Shown: positions 1-9,956, numbered from the stretch's first letter. The stretch is 64,000 nt of DNA from Polyangiaceae bacterium UTPRO1 (GCA_002050235.1 MWST01000018.1:248001-312000), one strand, 5' to 3'. The notes: generated from the letters alone by a model not told the origin. Numbers and translations: made by a program.

Positions 1-677
1 TCGTCGTCGCTGCGGTTGCCGGCGCGGAAGAGTCGCCGCGCAACATCACGGTCGTCGGCGTAGGTCGAGAAATCGGCGCACCTGACATGGCAAGCCTCAG
101 CCTCGCCGTCGAAGCCACGGCACCGACCGCACGCGCAGCGAGCCAAGCAGCGGCCAAGAGTGCGGCGCAGTTGATCGAAGCGTTGCAGAAGAAGCTCGGG
201 GAAGACGGAAAAGTGCAGACGAGCGGCTACAACCTCCACCCGGTATATCGCCAAGAGGACGGACGCGCTTCGCCTGATCGTCCACAACGCCCGGAGATCA
301 TCGCCTATACCGCGTCCAACGAAGTGCGGGTCGAAAGCCGCCGCGTCGACGGCGTCGGCGCCCTCATCGACACTGCGGTGACCTCCGGGGCGGCGCGTAT
401 AGGTGCGGTCTCGTTCGCGCTCCACGATCCCGGGCCGGCACGCAACCGAGCGCTGCAGGCTGCGGGCGCCGACGCGAGCGGCCAGGCTGCAGCGATTGCC
501 GCAGCTCTGCAGGTGCGGCTGGCGCGCGTGCTCGAGGCCTCGACGGAGGATGGAGTGCGGCCGATCTCCTACAAGCGCTCGGTGATGGCCATGGCCGCCG
601 AGGCCATGACCACGCCGATCGAGCCGGGAGACGTCACAACCGAGGTTCGGCTGCGGGTAACGTACGGCATCGAATGA
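1..677 (+). CDS. SIMPL-domain (DUF541/YggE-like) protein, 5' end outside window
   Basis: The reading frame is open from base 3 with no start codon, so the N-terminus lies upstream. The visible protein begins with an Ala/Val-rich stretch that could be the end of a signal peptide. It continues through a segment of the type ITVVGVGREIGAPDMASLSL, which matches the start of SIMPL domains. The C-terminal part (VTTEVRLRVTYGIE) also fits this family, which is periplasmic or surface-associated and has no agreed biochemical activity. E. coli YggE is linked to oxidative-stress tolerance. The stop overlaps the next start as ATGA, so the two genes are probably cotranscribed. The family call is fairly secure; the role is not. 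Confidence 0.8.
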   Translation, partial: VVAAVAGAEESPRNITVVGVGREIGAPDMASLSLAVEATAPTARAASQAAAKSAAQLIEALQKKLGEDGKVQTSGYNLHPVYRQEDGRASPDRPQRPEIIAYTASNEVRVESRRVDGVGALIDTAVTSGAARIGAVSFALHDPGPARNRALQAAGADASGQAAAIAAALQVRLARVLEASTEDGVRPISYKRSVMAMAAEAMTTPIEPGDVTTEVRLRVTYGIE

Positions 678-1768
678 GCCGTTCGGAGAGGAGACGAGTG
701 AACGTGCGCGAAGCTTCGCAACGGCCGAATCGGTCGAAGGCACGAGCTGGGGTAGAGAGCGGCGAGTCGGAAACGACCCTCCATAAGTTGCGAACACGCG
801 GCGAACGTCTGCTGCAATGGTTTCCGGAGCTGCGCAAGACCTGGCAGCGCGATGCCGAGCCGAGTCTGGAGGTGCTGCTCGAGCAGCTGCAGGCGCTCGG
901 TGAAAAAGTAGGCCGCCGTGCCCAGGAAACGGGACGCGGCCTCGAAGCAGGCGTCGAACGCCTCCTCGGCGAGCTCGAACGCCAGGCCGTACGAGGGCTC
1001 GAACCGCTCCGCGCACGCGCGAATCTCGCCTCGCACGCGGAGCTCCTGACCATAGACACCCGGTTACAGGACCTCGAGGCGCGTCTGACACCGCTCGCGC
1101 AGCGCCACACCGAGCTCGCCGATTGCGACACGCGGTTGCAGGCCGCAGTCGACGGGCTCCGCACCGCGCTAGCCGAAGCGCGCGCCGAGACGAGCGAGCG
1201 TCTCCGCGAGCTGATGATGCAGCTCGCCGCGGGGAACGAGCTGCAGCAAGACCTTGGGCGCATGCACGAGCAGCTCGACGTCCTTTCGAAAGAGCAGGTG
1301 GCAAAAAGCCTCGACATCGCCAAGCTGCACGACCGCTTGGTGCGCCTCGAGATGCGGATGGGCGACGTGGTGAAGGAGCAAGCAACGCAGGTGAACACGC
1401 AGCAGGAAGTCGGACGACGGCTTGACGGACTCGACCAACTCGTCGCCGAGTCGACACGTCTCGTTCAGTCCGCATGGAGCCAGGTAGCGGACGCAACAGT
1501 CGCAGGTCGAGCGACGGATGCGCGCCTCACCGCGCTCGTGGCGATGCGAGACGGCGACCATTACGAGCTCACGCGCCTCGGTGACATACTCGGCAACATC
1601 CACCAGACGCTCCGCCAGGTGGACCTCCGCCTCGGTGACCTCGGCGAGCGTTACGCGGCTGTTCGTGACGAGCTCGCCAACCTGAGCGCCCGCGTGAGCC
1701 GCCTCGAGCTAGCGCCGACGCAAGTCGCGTCCGGGTCTCTGCTCACGCTAGGAAGCGAAGGACACTGA
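674..1768 (+). CDS. Long coiled-coil protein, weakly phasin/PhaE-like
   Basis: A 364-residue, Arg/Glu/Leu-rich protein with no signal peptide or membrane segment, and heptad-like repeats over most of residues 60-350. Residues about 113-139 (LRARANLASHAELLTIDTRL, continuing to an LEARL segment) resemble the short helix seen in phasins and PhaE subunits of polyhydroxyalkanoate granules. This likeness is weak and by eye. The start overlaps the SIMPL gene stop (ATGA), and glyoxalase II follows 4 bp downstream, so it sits inside an operon. A generic scaffold or structural coiled-coil protein is an equally good reading. That the gene is real is well supported by its overlap and length; its function is unknown. 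Confidence 0.75.
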   Translation: MSRSERRRVNVREASQRPNRSKARAGVESGESETTLHKLRTRGERLLQWFPELRKTWQRDAEPSLEVLLEQLQALGEKVGRRAQETGRGLEAGVERLLGELERQAVRGLEPLRARANLASHAELLTIDTRLQDLEARLTPLAQRHTELADCDTRLQAAVDGLRTALAEARAETSERLRELMMQLAAGNELQQDLGRMHEQLDVLSKEQVAKSLDIAKLHDRLVRLEMRMGDVVKEQATQVNTQQEVGRRLDGLDQLVAESTRLVQSAWSQVADATVAGRATDARLTALVAMRDGDHYELTRLGDILGNIHQTLRQVDLRLGDLGERYAAVRDELANLSARVSRLELAPTQVASGSLLTLGSEGH

Positions 1769-1772
1769 CGCC

Positions 1773-2558
1773 GTGGAAATCGTTCCGCTTCCGCTCCTCG
1801 CGGACAACTACGGCTATTTGCTGATCGATCCCGCCACTCGGCGCGCCGCGGTCGTGGATTGTTCGGAGGCGGGGCCGGTACTGGCGGAGGTCGAGCGCCG
1901 CGGCCTGCGCCTCGAAGCCATCCTCTCGACCCACCACCATTACGATCATGTCGGGGGCAACGAGGACGTCGCACGCGCGATCCCGGGCATTCGCATCCTC
2001 GGATCGCGCGCCGACGCCGCGCGGATTCCGGCAATCACGGAACTCCTCGACGACGACGCGGAGTTCGAGGTGATCGGCAGCCGGGGCCGTGCCATTCTGA
2101 TCCCCGCCCACACGAGCGGCCATCTCGCCTACTTTTTCCCGGACGACGGTCCGAGCGTCTTCTCGGGCGACACGCTGTTCGCGGCCGGGTGTGGTCGACT
2201 TTTCGAGGGATCGCCGGCTCAGATGATGCAGTCCCTCGGTAAACTCGCGGTTCTTCCCGAAGCGACACAGGTCTGGTGCGGACACGAATACACCGAACAG
2301 AATCTGCGCTTCGCGCACGATCTCGAGCCTACCAATCCCGATATCATAGCCAAGCGTACCCGCGTCGAGATGCTCCGCCAGAACGGTCGGCCGACGGTCC
2401 CTTCGACGATCGGCGAAGAAAAGCGAACCAATCCGTTCCTGCGCTGTGAAAGCGCGGAGCTCCGGCGAACGTTGTTGAGCCGTTTTCCGGATCTCTCGAC
2501 CGACAGCACCGCTATTTTTGCGAAGATCCGCGAGCTCAAAGACAACTTCCGAGGCTAG
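1773..2558 (+). CDS. gloB: Hydroxyacylglutathione hydrolase (glyoxalase II)
   Basis: A metallo-beta-lactamase-fold thiolesterase that hydrolyses S-D-lactoylglutathione to lactate and glutathione, the second step of methylglyoxal detoxification. The metal motif THHHYDH spans residues 53-59. Further ligands are visible at H113 (AHTSGH), D133 (SGDTLF) and H171 (CGHEYT). The C-terminal HAGH domain (EYTEQNLRFA onward) separates it from generic beta-lactamase-fold hydrolases. The length of 261 aa is normal. Translation starts at a GTG 4 bp after the coiled-coil gene. A glutathione-dependent role is consistent with the gshA gene at 41.4 kb. Confidence 0.92.
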   Translation: MEIVPLPLLADNYGYLLIDPATRRAAVVDCSEAGPVLAEVERRGLRLEAILSTHHHYDHVGGNEDVARAIPGIRILGSRADAARIPAITELLDDDAEFEVIGSRGRAILIPAHTSGHLAYFFPDDGPSVFSGDTLFAAGCGRLFEGSPAQMMQSLGKLAVLPEATQVWCGHEYTEQNLRFAHDLEPTNPDIIAKRTRVEMLRQNGRPTVPSTIGEEKRTNPFLRCESAELRRTLLSRFPDLSTDSTAIFAKIRELKDNFRG

Positions 2559-2566
2559 GAGGACCC

Positions 2567-3346
2567 TTGAGCTGTTCCGAGCTACTCTCCACACGCGACG
2601 GCGCCATCGCGACGGTCACCCTGAACCGTCCTGAGAAGCGCAATGCCCTGACGGTGCCAATGCTCCAAGCCTTCATGGCGGCGATCCGTGAGGCGGCAGC
2701 CTCTTCCGAGGTCCGCGTGCTCGTCGTTCGCGGTGCCGGCAAGACCTTCTGCGCGGGTCTCGACCTCAAGGACCTAGGGCTCACACGTCGGCCCGACGGA
2801 AGCGTCGCATATCCGGAGATCGAGGAATCTCTGGACGAGCTGGAACGGTGCCCATTGCCGACGATCGCGATGATGCAAGGCGAGGCGATCGCGGGCGGAC
2901 TGGAGCTGGCGCTCCATTGCGACTTGCGAGTGGCGGGTTCTGGGGCGCGCATGGGCATGCCGCTAGCGAAGATAGGGCTCGTAGTGCCGTTTCCATTGAT
3001 CCAGAAGCTCCTCGACACCGTCGGCACGGTGAAGACGAAAGAGCTGCTGTTCACCGGCGCGCTCGTCGACGCCGAAGAAGCGTGCGCCGTCGGACTAGTG
3101 ACGCGCGTCGTCCCCGATGTCGAGCTCGAAGCCGCGACGCTCGCTCTCGCCGCCGACATCGCCGCCAACGCCCCCCTATCCCTCCGCACCATGAAGGCGG
3201 CGATCACCGAAGCGAATGCGTTCCGCGATCCCCGGCCGTCGGCGGCGCTCGCCGCACAGTCCGCAGCGACCCTGAGGAGCGAGGATTTGCAAGAGGGCTT
3301 GCGCGCCGTGTTCGAAAAGCGCCGCGCCGTCTTTCGGGGGTTTTGA
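2567..3346 (+). CDS. Enoyl-CoA hydratase/isomerase (crotonase) family protein
   Basis: A 259-aa crotonase-fold protein acting on an acyl-CoA thioester. The oxyanion-hole segments FCAGLDL (residues 61-67) and QGEAIAGGLELA (104-115) are clear, and E113 aligns with the first catalytic Glu of enoyl-CoA hydratase. The second catalytic Glu of true hydratases appears replaced by K135 (MPLAKIGL), so isomerase or another crotonase activity is as likely as hydration. The start is TTG at 2567, 4 nt after AGGAGG (2557-2562). It is the last gene of the plus-strand group and converges with the DUF255 gene. Confidence 0.88.
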   Translation: MSCSELLSTRDGAIATVTLNRPEKRNALTVPMLQAFMAAIREAAASSEVRVLVVRGAGKTFCAGLDLKDLGLTRRPDGSVAYPEIEESLDELERCPLPTIAMMQGEAIAGGLELALHCDLRVAGSGARMGMPLAKIGLVVPFPLIQKLLDTVGTVKTKELLFTGALVDAEEACAVGLVTRVVPDVELEAATLALAADIAANAPLSLRTMKAAITEANAFRDPRPSAALAAQSAATLRSEDLQEGLRAVFEKRRAVFRGF

Positions 3347-3402
3347 GGCCGTCCTGTCGTGAACGCTCCGCCGCCATCGCCCGCGGCCGACGACGGTCAA
3401 GC
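3343..3402. terminator. Imperfect stem between convergent genes
   Basis: The two stop codons lie at the base of a nested inverted repeat: TTGA-gg-CCGTC on the left pairs with GACGG-TCAA on the right, with GTCG/CGAC inside. There is no U-tract, so intrinsic termination is doubtful. It could still serve as a bidirectional RNA 3'-end structure. Confidence 0.35.
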
Positions 3403-5454
3403 CCGAGTCGGTCGTAGCAGCGGCTCGAGCGCGCCCCAGGTAGTAACTGGCGCCGAGCACGTGTAGCGATGGCAAACATAGGCCGTCGCGCGTCCGCCCA
3501 CCTGCGTCTTGCCTGCTGCGATCGGCGGAACCGCACCGCGCTCGGGATCGGCGATCACGATTGTCTTGTTCGGTAGGTACGTCCTGTGCACGCGGGAAAC
3601 GAGTGCCTTGACCTCCGGATCGGCGGCATTGCCGACGATGATGATCTCGCGCGGCTTCCGCAGGTAGAAGTCCGCGGCTGCGATCATATTTGCGAAGCCG
3701 AACGGATTCTCGGTCATCCCGGCTGTGAAGACGGTGAGCGCTCGTTCGGCAGTCGCCAGGAAACGTTCGTCGCCGCAGTAGTAATAGAGGCGCAGCAAGC
3801 CGTGCACGGCCGCCGAGTTGCCGGAGGGGACCGAACCGTCGAACACTGGCTTCGGCCGATGGATCAAGGCCTCGTGGTCGTTGGCGGTGAAGAAGAACCC
3901 GCCATCCGTCCGGTCCTCGAAGTGGTCGATGATGGCCGATCCGATATCGGCAGCATCGGCCAGTAGCGACGGGTCGGCATCGTCTTCGAACACGTCCAGC
4001 AGCGCGTTCAATAGAAAGGCGTAGTCGTCGAGATAGGCATCGATCTTCGCCTCGCCGGCCGTCCACGTTCGCAGCAACCGGCCATCGTGGCGGAGTCGCT
4101 CGCGTACGAACCGCACCGCGCGCGCGGCCATATCGCGATACGCTACGTCGCCGAGTACTTTCGCCGCCTCGGCGAAGGCTCCGATCATGAGCGCATTCCA
4201 ACTAGTCAGGATCTTCTCGTCGCGTGCGGGCGCAGCGCGTTGCGCCCGCACCGCGAACAACGCGGCCCGTGCTTTGGCGACGATTCGGGCGACCTCCGCA
4301 ACCGAAATTCCGAACAGTCGGGAGGTCTCCTCGAGGTCGAGCGTGCGGTGCAGGACGTTCTTGTGCTCGAAGTTGCCGCCAGACGTAACGTCGTAGAATT
4401 GGCACACGATCTCGGCGTCGTCGGCACCGATGACCGCGGCTACTTCCTCCCGCGTCCACACGAAGAACTTCCCTTCGACACCCTCACTGTCGGCGTCTTG
4501 GGCCGTATAGAAGCCGCCTTGCGGATCCGTCATTTCGCGGCGTACGTAGTCGAGAGTCTCCCGTGCCACTCGGGCGAAGCTCTCGTCCCCCGTAGCCTGG
4601 TACCCTTCGAGATAGAGACGCGCGAGGAGCGCGTTGTCATAGAGCATCTTCTCGAAGTGCGGCACCAGCCAGCCCGCATCGACCGAGTAGCGGTGGAAGC
4701 CGCCGCCGATCTGATCGTTGATGCCCCCCGCCGCCATGCTGCGGAGCGTAGTCACGACCATCTCGAGAAAGTGCTCTTCGCGCGTCGCGTGCCACGCGCG
4801 CAGGAATAGCGAAACAACCATCGTATTCGGAAATTTCGGCGCCTCCCCGATCCCGCCATGACGTCCGTCGTAGTGCCGAGCAAGGGCGCGGGCGGCAGCG
4901 ATCGGGAGATCGGCAGACATACCGCCGGGCATTGTCGGCCGCTCGCTCTGGTGAAGGCCGGTGCGGATCTGCTCGACGCTCTGACGGATCTCGTCGGGTT
5001 TCGTTCGGTAGGCTTCCGCGATGCCCAGTAAGACGCGCGGAAACCCAGCCATGCCGTGACGGTCGGTCGGTGGAAAGTAGGTCCCGCCCCAGAAAGGCTC
5101 ACCGGTTGGCGTCAGGAATACCGTGAGCGGCCAGCCGCCATGGCCCGTGAGCGTCTGGACAGCGCTCATGTAGATGTGATCGAGATCGGGGCGTTCCTCA
5201 CGATCGACCTTGATGCACACGTAGTGCTCGTTCATGAGGCCGGCGATGTGCTCGTCCTCGAAGGATTCGCGCGCCATGACATGGCACCAATGGCATGCCG
5301 AGTACCCGATGCTCAGGAGAATAGGCTTGTTCTCTCGGCGGGCGCGATCGAGCGCTTCGGCACCCCAGGGGTACCAGTCCACGGGATTGTGCGCGTGCTG
5401 GAGAAGATACGGGCTCGTCTCGCGGATCAACCGGTTGGTGTGCGCGTGATCCAC
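3397..5454 (-). CDS. DUF255 thioredoxin-domain protein (YyaL/SSP411 family)
   Basis: A protein of about 685 aa with an N-terminal thioredoxin-like domain (signature [18 protein letters not shown], then a CHWC redox pair at residues 54-57). It is followed by an (alpha/alpha)6 toroid related to N-acylglucosamine 2-epimerase-type folds, with repeated [16 protein letters not shown] motifs. The biochemical role of the family is not established. The start at GTG 5454 has GGAG 6 nt upstream; an alternative GTG at 5469 would overlap the preceding stop as TAGTG. The longer open frame upstream lies inside the neighbouring peptidase gene and is not used. It follows the M14 peptidase and is probably coexpressed with it. 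Confidence 0.9.
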   Translation of the reverse strand: MDHAHTNRLIRETSPYLLQHAHNPVDWYPWGAEALDRARRENKPILLSIGYSACHWCHVMARESFEDEHIAGLMNEHYVCIKVDREERPDLDHIYMSAVQTLTGHGGWPLTVFLTPTGEPFWGGTYFPPTDRHGMAGFPRVLLGIAEAYRTKPDEIRQSVEQIRTGLHQSERPTMPGGMSADLPIAAARALARHYDGRHGGIGEAPKFPNTMVVSLFLRAWHATREEHFLEMVVTTLRSMAAGGINDQIGGGFHRYSVDAGWLVPHFEKMLYDNALLARLYLEGYQATGDESFARVARETLDYVRREMTDPQGGFYTAQDADSEGVEGKFFVWTREEVAAVIGADDAEIVCQFYDVTSGGNFEHKNVLHRTLDLEETSRLFGISVAEVARIVAKARAALFAVRAQRAAPARDEKILTSWNALMIGAFAEAAKVLGDVAYRDMAARAVRFVRERLRHDGRLLRTWTAGEAKIDAYLDDYAFLLNALLDVFEDDADPSLLADAADIGSAIIDHFEDRTDGGFFFTANDHEALIHRPKPVFDGSVPSGNSAAVHGLLRLYYYCGDERFLATAERALTVFTAGMTENPFGFANMIAAADFYLRKPREIIIVGNAADPEVKALVSRVHRTYLPNKTIVIADPERGAVPPIAAGKTQVGGRATAYVCHRYTCSAPVTTWGALEPLLRPTRA

Positions 5455-5468
5455 GCGAGTCTCCGCCA

Positions 5469-6824
5469 CTAGCCGATCACTGATCCTTCCGAGCTCGTCT
5501 CGCGCCAGGCGGCGAGCGCGTGCAAACCGGCACCTACCTGTACGGCTACGAGTTTCCGGAGAGGTAGAGTCTGCATATTGCTCTGGCCGGCGATCTGTCC
5601 GCACACCTCTTCGAGGCGCCGCCTGACCACCCGTGACACTTCCTCGTTCCCTCGCGCAACGGCTAGTCGATACACCTCGCCGAGATAGAGCATGTGCTGA
5701 AACACGCGACACACCGTCGAGTCGAATACCTCGGCGCGGGTCGCTTCCCGCGCATACTGCGGAGCTTCGACCTCGCGCTTCAGAGCTGCCAGCCGCTTCG
5801 GCGTTTTTTTCGCGTAGTCATCGATAGACCGATACAGCCGGTCACGCGGCGCGCCGCGTGATACGATTGCGAAGTACTCGCGGATGTCGTGGTAGATCGA
5901 GTCGACACGGAAGACGCCTTGCAAGATGGCATCACGCCGCGAGATGCCGGCGAGCGTACGATCCTGCAGAACGGCATCGAAGTAGTACGGAAGCTCAGTG
6001 ACGAGCCCGTAACTGGTGGCGAGCGTCTTGAGGTAGTCGTCGGAGCTGGTGCCGCCCTCGATGAACGGAGCAGGATCCTCGTTGAGGTTGCGGGCCAGAT
6101 AGTCGTAGGTTTCCTGCACTCCGAAGAGGGCGAAGACGCCTTCATCGAGTCGTTTCGCGTAGGGCACTTCGGGCTCACCCTGATGGAGCGGTAAGCCCTG
6201 TGACGCGACGATGCGCCGGAGGCGCGGGAAGAGCCCCGGCAGCGGGCGCGACACGTAGAAGTACACTCCGCAAAACCCGGCGTTGTGGAGCGAATAGAGA
6301 AACGTCGGCCGACTCTGGGCCATGACCTCCATGATCGCCTTCGTCTCCGGGCAAGGCGATTGGAAGTGCAAACTCTTGTAGTGAACGGGAAAGCTCCACT
6401 CGACCTGTTCACGATGCGGCGGGCGATAGAAGTTCAACGCGTAGGTGAGCGGAGTGAACGGCTCTTTGAACCATCCTTCATTGAGAATGGTGCCGTCCGG
6501 ATCGGCGCACTTGATGACGTAGAATGTATAGCCGAGCTCATCGCGCAGATCGTCGTCTTGGCAGAGACGACGCGTAAGAAACTCGAGCGTCAATGTTCCG
6601 ATCGGTTCGTTAGGATGCGGGGTACCGATCAACAATGCCCGCTTCGGCCCCTTCCCGATCGTGAGCATCTCCATCGGTCGCCCTTCGGTCGACGTACCGA
6701 TTGTCTGTAAGGTGACGAGCTTCGGATAGCGCCGCGCGAGATCACGCGAGCTCGCCGAGAGCTCCTGAACGGTCAGGAATTCATGATAATCCGGCACGTC
6801 TCCGATGAGCTGGTAGACATCCAT
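5469..6824 (-). CDS. M14-family zinc carboxypeptidase
   Basis: A 451-aa metallocarboxypeptidase-fold protein. The zinc ligands are visible as H70 and E73 ([10 protein letters not shown]) and H180 (YSLHNAG), and E277 in LVTELPYY is placed like the catalytic Glu. There is no signal peptide, so a cytoplasmic peptidase or amidohydrolase role is likely. The M14 family includes exopeptidases and amino-acylase-like enzymes, and the substrate cannot be read from sequence. It is 14 bp upstream of the DUF255 gene and 63 bp downstream of an acyl-CoA dehydrogenase on the same strand. Confidence 0.85.
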   Translation of the reverse strand: MDVYQLIGDVPDYHEFLTVQELSASSRDLARRYPKLVTLQTIGTSTEGRPMEMLTIGKGPKRALLIGTPHPNEPIGTLTLEFLTRRLCQDDDLRDELGYTFYVIKCADPDGTILNEGWFKEPFTPLTYALNFYRPPHREQVEWSFPVHYKSLHFQSPCPETKAIMEVMAQSRPTFLYSLHNAGFCGVYFYVSRPLPGLFPRLRRIVASQGLPLHQGEPEVPYAKRLDEGVFALFGVQETYDYLARNLNEDPAPFIEGGTSSDDYLKTLATSYGLVTELPYYFDAVLQDRTLAGISRRDAILQGVFRVDSIYHDIREYFAIVSRGAPRDRLYRSIDDYAKKTPKRLAALKREVEAPQYAREATRAEVFDSTVCRVFQHMLYLGEVYRLAVARGNEEVSRVVRRRLEEVCGQIAGQSNMQTLPLRKLVAVQVGAGLHALAAWRETSSEGSVIG

Positions 6825-6887
6825 GAAGTGCCGAAAATTACCACAGGGCCTCCTGACGCGAAAGGAAACGCCTGGTGTATCGTCGCT

Positions 6888-8117
6888 CTATGACAGTTCT
6901 TTGCTCGAGTATCCGAGGATGCGACGTGCGATGATCAGCATGTTGATCTGCTGCGTCCCCTCGAAAATATCGTTGATCTTGGCGTCACGCATCCATTTCT
7001 CGAGGAGCGTATCGCGCGAGTAGCCAAGCGGCCCCAGGATCTCGACTGCCTTCTGCGTCACCTGCGTGACCACCAGTCCGGCTTTAGCCTTGGCCATAGA
7101 AGCTTCGAGGTTGTTCTTCTGACCGCGGTCCATCATCCACGCGGCTCGCCACGTGAGCAGCCGTGCGGCCTGCAGATTCGCCTCCATGTCCATGAAATCG
7201 CGTTCGATTACGCTGAGGTTGTGAACGGCCATGCCGTATCTGATGGGGATATTCTGGCGTGTGAGCTCTTCGCGTAGGAAGTCGAGCGCGGCGCGTCCGA
7301 CGCCGATAGCGCTCGCCGCCACGATGGGTCGCGTGGCGTCGAAGGTAGCCATCACGCCCTTGAACCCCTCGCTCGTCTTGGGAACGTCCGGACTACCGAG
7401 AATGTGATCGAGCGGAATGCGACAGTCCTCGAAAACTAGCATTGCCGTGTCCGACGCGCGGATACCCATCTTGTCCTCACACTTCGCGACGGTCATACCC
7501 GGCGTTCCCGCGTCGACGATGAACGACTTTATGCCGGCACGGCCAGCCGAGCGGTCGACGGTCGCCCACACGACGACGAATCCGTTGGATTTACTGGGGT
7601 CGCCCGCCATAAGACCGCTGGTGCAGAAGATTTTGGTGCCATTCAGCACCCAATGGTCGCCGTCGCGAACGGCGGTGGTCTGGATTGCAGCACTATCAGA
7701 GCCCGCCGCCGGTTCGGTGATCGCCATCGCCGACCACACCGGCTTATCGCCCTTGAAACGGGACAGGAACCGCTCCTTCTGCTCGGGTGTACCCGCTGCC
7801 ATCACCGCTGCACCGCCGAGCCCGGGTCCCGCCATCGCGAGATAGAGACCGGCGTCACCCCAGGAAAGCTCTTCGACCGCGATGCATGTGCGAAGATTCC
7901 GCTCCTCCATGCGAGGCTCGGTACGGTCGCGACTCTCCCGCCCCGGTCCGACGCCCGAGTTCTTGGAAAGTTGCCACATCATGTTGATGAAGTCCCACGG
8001 TGTCTCGTGCTCGCGCTCGTCGTAATCGCGCGCTATCGGGCGCATCGCGTGTTTCGCGACCATGTGTAGCTGTTCACGGGTCGCGGCGAGGTCGGAAGAA
8101 AGCTCGTAGTCGATCAT
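6888..8117 (-). CDS. Acyl-CoA dehydrogenase
   Basis: A 409-aa flavoenzyme that introduces the alpha-beta double bond into an acyl-CoA with transfer of electrons to ETF. The FAD/substrate motif MAITEPAAGSDSAAIQ and the NGTKIFCTSG segment are canonical. The catalytic base is E385 in DIFEGTQQI, near the C-terminus, as in short/medium-chain dehydrogenases. Chain-length preference cannot be read. The start ATG has AAGGA about 8 nt upstream and lies 12 bp after the second dehydrogenase, in the order tetR - dehydrogenase - dehydrogenase. It is likely under the adjacent TetR regulator. Confidence 0.93.
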   Translation of the reverse strand: MIDYELSSDLAATREQLHMVAKHAMRPIARDYDEREHETPWDFINMMWQLSKNSGVGPGRESRDRTEPRMEERNLRTCIAVEELSWGDAGLYLAMAGPGLGGAAVMAAGTPEQKERFLSRFKGDKPVWSAMAITEPAAGSDSAAIQTTAVRDGDHWVLNGTKIFCTSGLMAGDPSKSNGFVVVWATVDRSAGRAGIKSFIVDAGTPGMTVAKCEDKMGIRASDTAMLVFEDCRIPLDHILGSPDVPKTSEGFKGVMATFDATRPIVAASAIGVGRAALDFLREELTRQNIPIRYGMAVHNLSVIERDFMDMEANLQAARLLTWRAAWMMDRGQKNNLEASMAKAKAGLVVTQVTQKAVEILGPLGYSRDTLLEKWMRDAKINDIFEGTQQINMLIIARRILGYSSKELS

Positions 8118-8129
8118 GCCGTCATCCTT

Positions 8130-9236
8130 TCAAGCGATAGCGAGGCCTTCGAGCATCGCGAAACTGCGGGCGTTGCGGAGAAAGAGCTCCACGAGGTGGT
8201 CGCGAATGTAGCCGTGGCCGCCGAGTACCTGTACTGCATTGTCGGTTATCTTGAGGGCCATGTCGGCAGTATAGCGCTTGGCAAGATGCGCCTCGCGCGT
8301 CGCATCCTCATTGCGGTCGAGTTTCCACGCTGCCTCCCACGTAAGGAGGCGCATGGCATCGACCTCCATCGCCATGTCGGCAAGCATGAACGCGATGGCC
8401 TGCTTTTGCGCGATCGCCTGTCCGAAGGCGCGCCGCTCCTTGGCGTATTCCCGCGCATAGTCGAACGCAGCGTGGGCGACCCCCACCGCCATAGCCGACT
8501 GGGCGACCCGCCATAGACTCGCCAACCGCATGATACCGGCATGGCCGCCCTGCAAGAGCTTATCCTCCGAGACCCTGCAGTCGTCGAATGCAAGGCGTGT
8601 AGTGACCAGGGCTTTGAGACCCATGTTGCGCTCGCGCTCACCTATCACTAGACCGGGTGTCTCCCTGTCGATCAGCAGCGCTCGCGGGTGCGGAGCCTCG
8701 ATGCCGTTGACGAGGCTCGCAAGCACGAGAAACTGGCGCGCCTCGTTGCCGACTGGTACGAAGCATTTCTCGCCGCTCAGCGCGTAGCTGTTACCGTCGC
8801 GACGGAGCGTCAACGCCGGGGCCATGGCGTCGAAGTCCATGCGCGGCTCCATGACAGCAGCGGATGCAGGCTCGAATCGCTCGCCGCAGAAACGTGGCAG
8901 CACCGAACGCCGCAACGCATCCGTACCTAGCTCGAGCACGGGCACGGCAACGAGGCGGGGGGCTAGCAGATGCATGGCTATTGCGAGATCTCCGTATGCG
9001 AGCTCCTCGGCGATCACGGCACCAGTGATCGCCGAGCGCGAGCTTCCGGCGCCACCGAATTGCTCGGGGACGATGCTCTGGACCAAGCCGAGACTCCAGC
9101 CTTTCTCGATCAGATCCGCGGGGATTTGACCTTTTTCGTCTGCCTCGCGCGCCCGAGGACGGATCTCGTCGCGCGCGAAACTCGCTACCGTGTCGCGGAT
9201 CAGCTGCTGTTCTTCGTCGAGTTCGAAGTTGACCAT
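8130..9236 (-). CDS. Divergent acyl-CoA dehydrogenase
   Basis: A 368-aa acyl-CoA dehydrogenase fold with a typical N-terminus (DEEQQLIRDTVASFARDEIRP) and C-terminal domain (QVLGGHGYIRDHLVE). The usual TEPxxGSD segment is replaced by VMEPRMDFDAM, and the protein ends at RSFAMLEGLAIA just after the Glu that would be catalytic. It may therefore act on an unusual acyl-CoA or as one half of a heteromeric pair with the adjacent dehydrogenase. Its ATG immediately follows the tetR TGA (TGAATG), so the two are translationally linked. Confidence 0.9.
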   Translation of the reverse strand: MVNFELDEEQQLIRDTVASFARDEIRPRAREADEKGQIPADLIEKGWSLGLVQSIVPEQFGGAGSSRSAITGAVIAEELAYGDLAIAMHLLAPRLVAVPVLELGTDALRRSVLPRFCGERFEPASAAVMEPRMDFDAMAPALTLRRDGNSYALSGEKCFVPVGNEARQFLVLASLVNGIEAPHPRALLIDRETPGLVIGERERNMGLKALVTTRLAFDDCRVSEDKLLQGGHAGIMRLASLWRVAQSAMAVGVAHAAFDYAREYAKERRAFGQAIAQKQAIAFMLADMAMEVDAMRLLTWEAAWKLDRNEDATREAHLAKRYTADMALKITDNAVQVLGGHGYIRDHLVELFLRNARSFAMLEGLAIA

Positions 9237-9956
9237 TCAACGCTCCTTAGGAGTTAGGCGGCTCGTGCCTCGCCTGCTGCTGACGCGCTTCTTTGCGACG
9301 GCGGCTGGCATCGCAGTGCTGGTGAGAAATGCCAGGAGCTGGGCGGCGACACCCTCCATCGCCGCAGCGAGATCGACTCGCTCGGGATCCTGATAATGCT
9401 GCAGCTCGGCACCGACGACACCCCCGGCGAAGAGCTGGGCAGCGAGCGCAGCATCCACGTCCCGCCGAAAGACGCCCTGACCCTGGCCGACCCGAACGAT
9501 GCCGGCGAGGTAGCCGCGAAACCGGCGGAGGATTCCGCGAAAAGCCTCGGAGAGGCGGGGATTGGTATCCAGAGCCTCGACCATCAAGGTGAGGATGAAA
9601 CGGCGGAGATTGTTCCTGATCGCGATGTGCGCACATACACGCGCGATCTCGGCAAGGGCGCCGGCGGGATCGGCCTCTGGGGTCACCGAGCCCACGACGT
9701 GTTGCTCGAACTCGGCGATGCGATCCTGGACCGCCGCGAAGAGCAGCTCTTCCTTGTCGCGGAAATGGTAGTAGAGCGCGCCTTTGGTCACACCGGCAGC
9801 GCTCGCGATGCGCTCGATCGACGTGCCCTGATAGCCGTAGTGCGCAAAGCAATCGATAGCAATCGCCATCAGCTCTTTACGTCCACGCGCCGTCGCTTTG
9901 GAACGAGTGCCTTTCTCCGTAGACGAGCGCGGAGAAGTCGGACCTCGTCGCGACAT
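9237..9956 (-). CDS. TetR/AcrR-family regulator of the acyl-CoA dehydrogenase operon
   Basis: A 239-aa repressor-type protein. A basic tail (1-26) is followed by the TetR helix-turn-helix at about 45-67 (TSIERIASAAGVTKGALYYH FRDKEELL region). The C-terminal domain would bind an effector, probably an acyl-CoA given the two dehydrogenases transcribed from the same operon; that is an inference. A near-palindrome touches the ATG (9956-9971) and a perfect TTGACA lies at 9987-9992 on the minus strand, pointing to autoregulation. No Shine-Dalgarno sequence precedes the ATG, so a leaderless or near-leaderless mRNA is possible. Confidence 0.88.
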   Translation of the reverse strand: MSRRGPTSPRSSTEKGTRSKATARGRKELMAIAIDCFAHYGYQGTSIERIASAAGVTKGALYYHFRDKEELLFAAVQDRIAEFEQHVVGSVTPEADPAGALAEIARVCAHIAIRNNLRRFILTLMVEALDTNPRLSEAFRGILRRFRGYLAGIVRVGQGQGVFRRDVDAALAAQLFAGGVVGAELQHYQDPERVDLAAAMEGVAAQLLAFLTSTAMPAAVAKKRVSSRRGTSRLTPKER

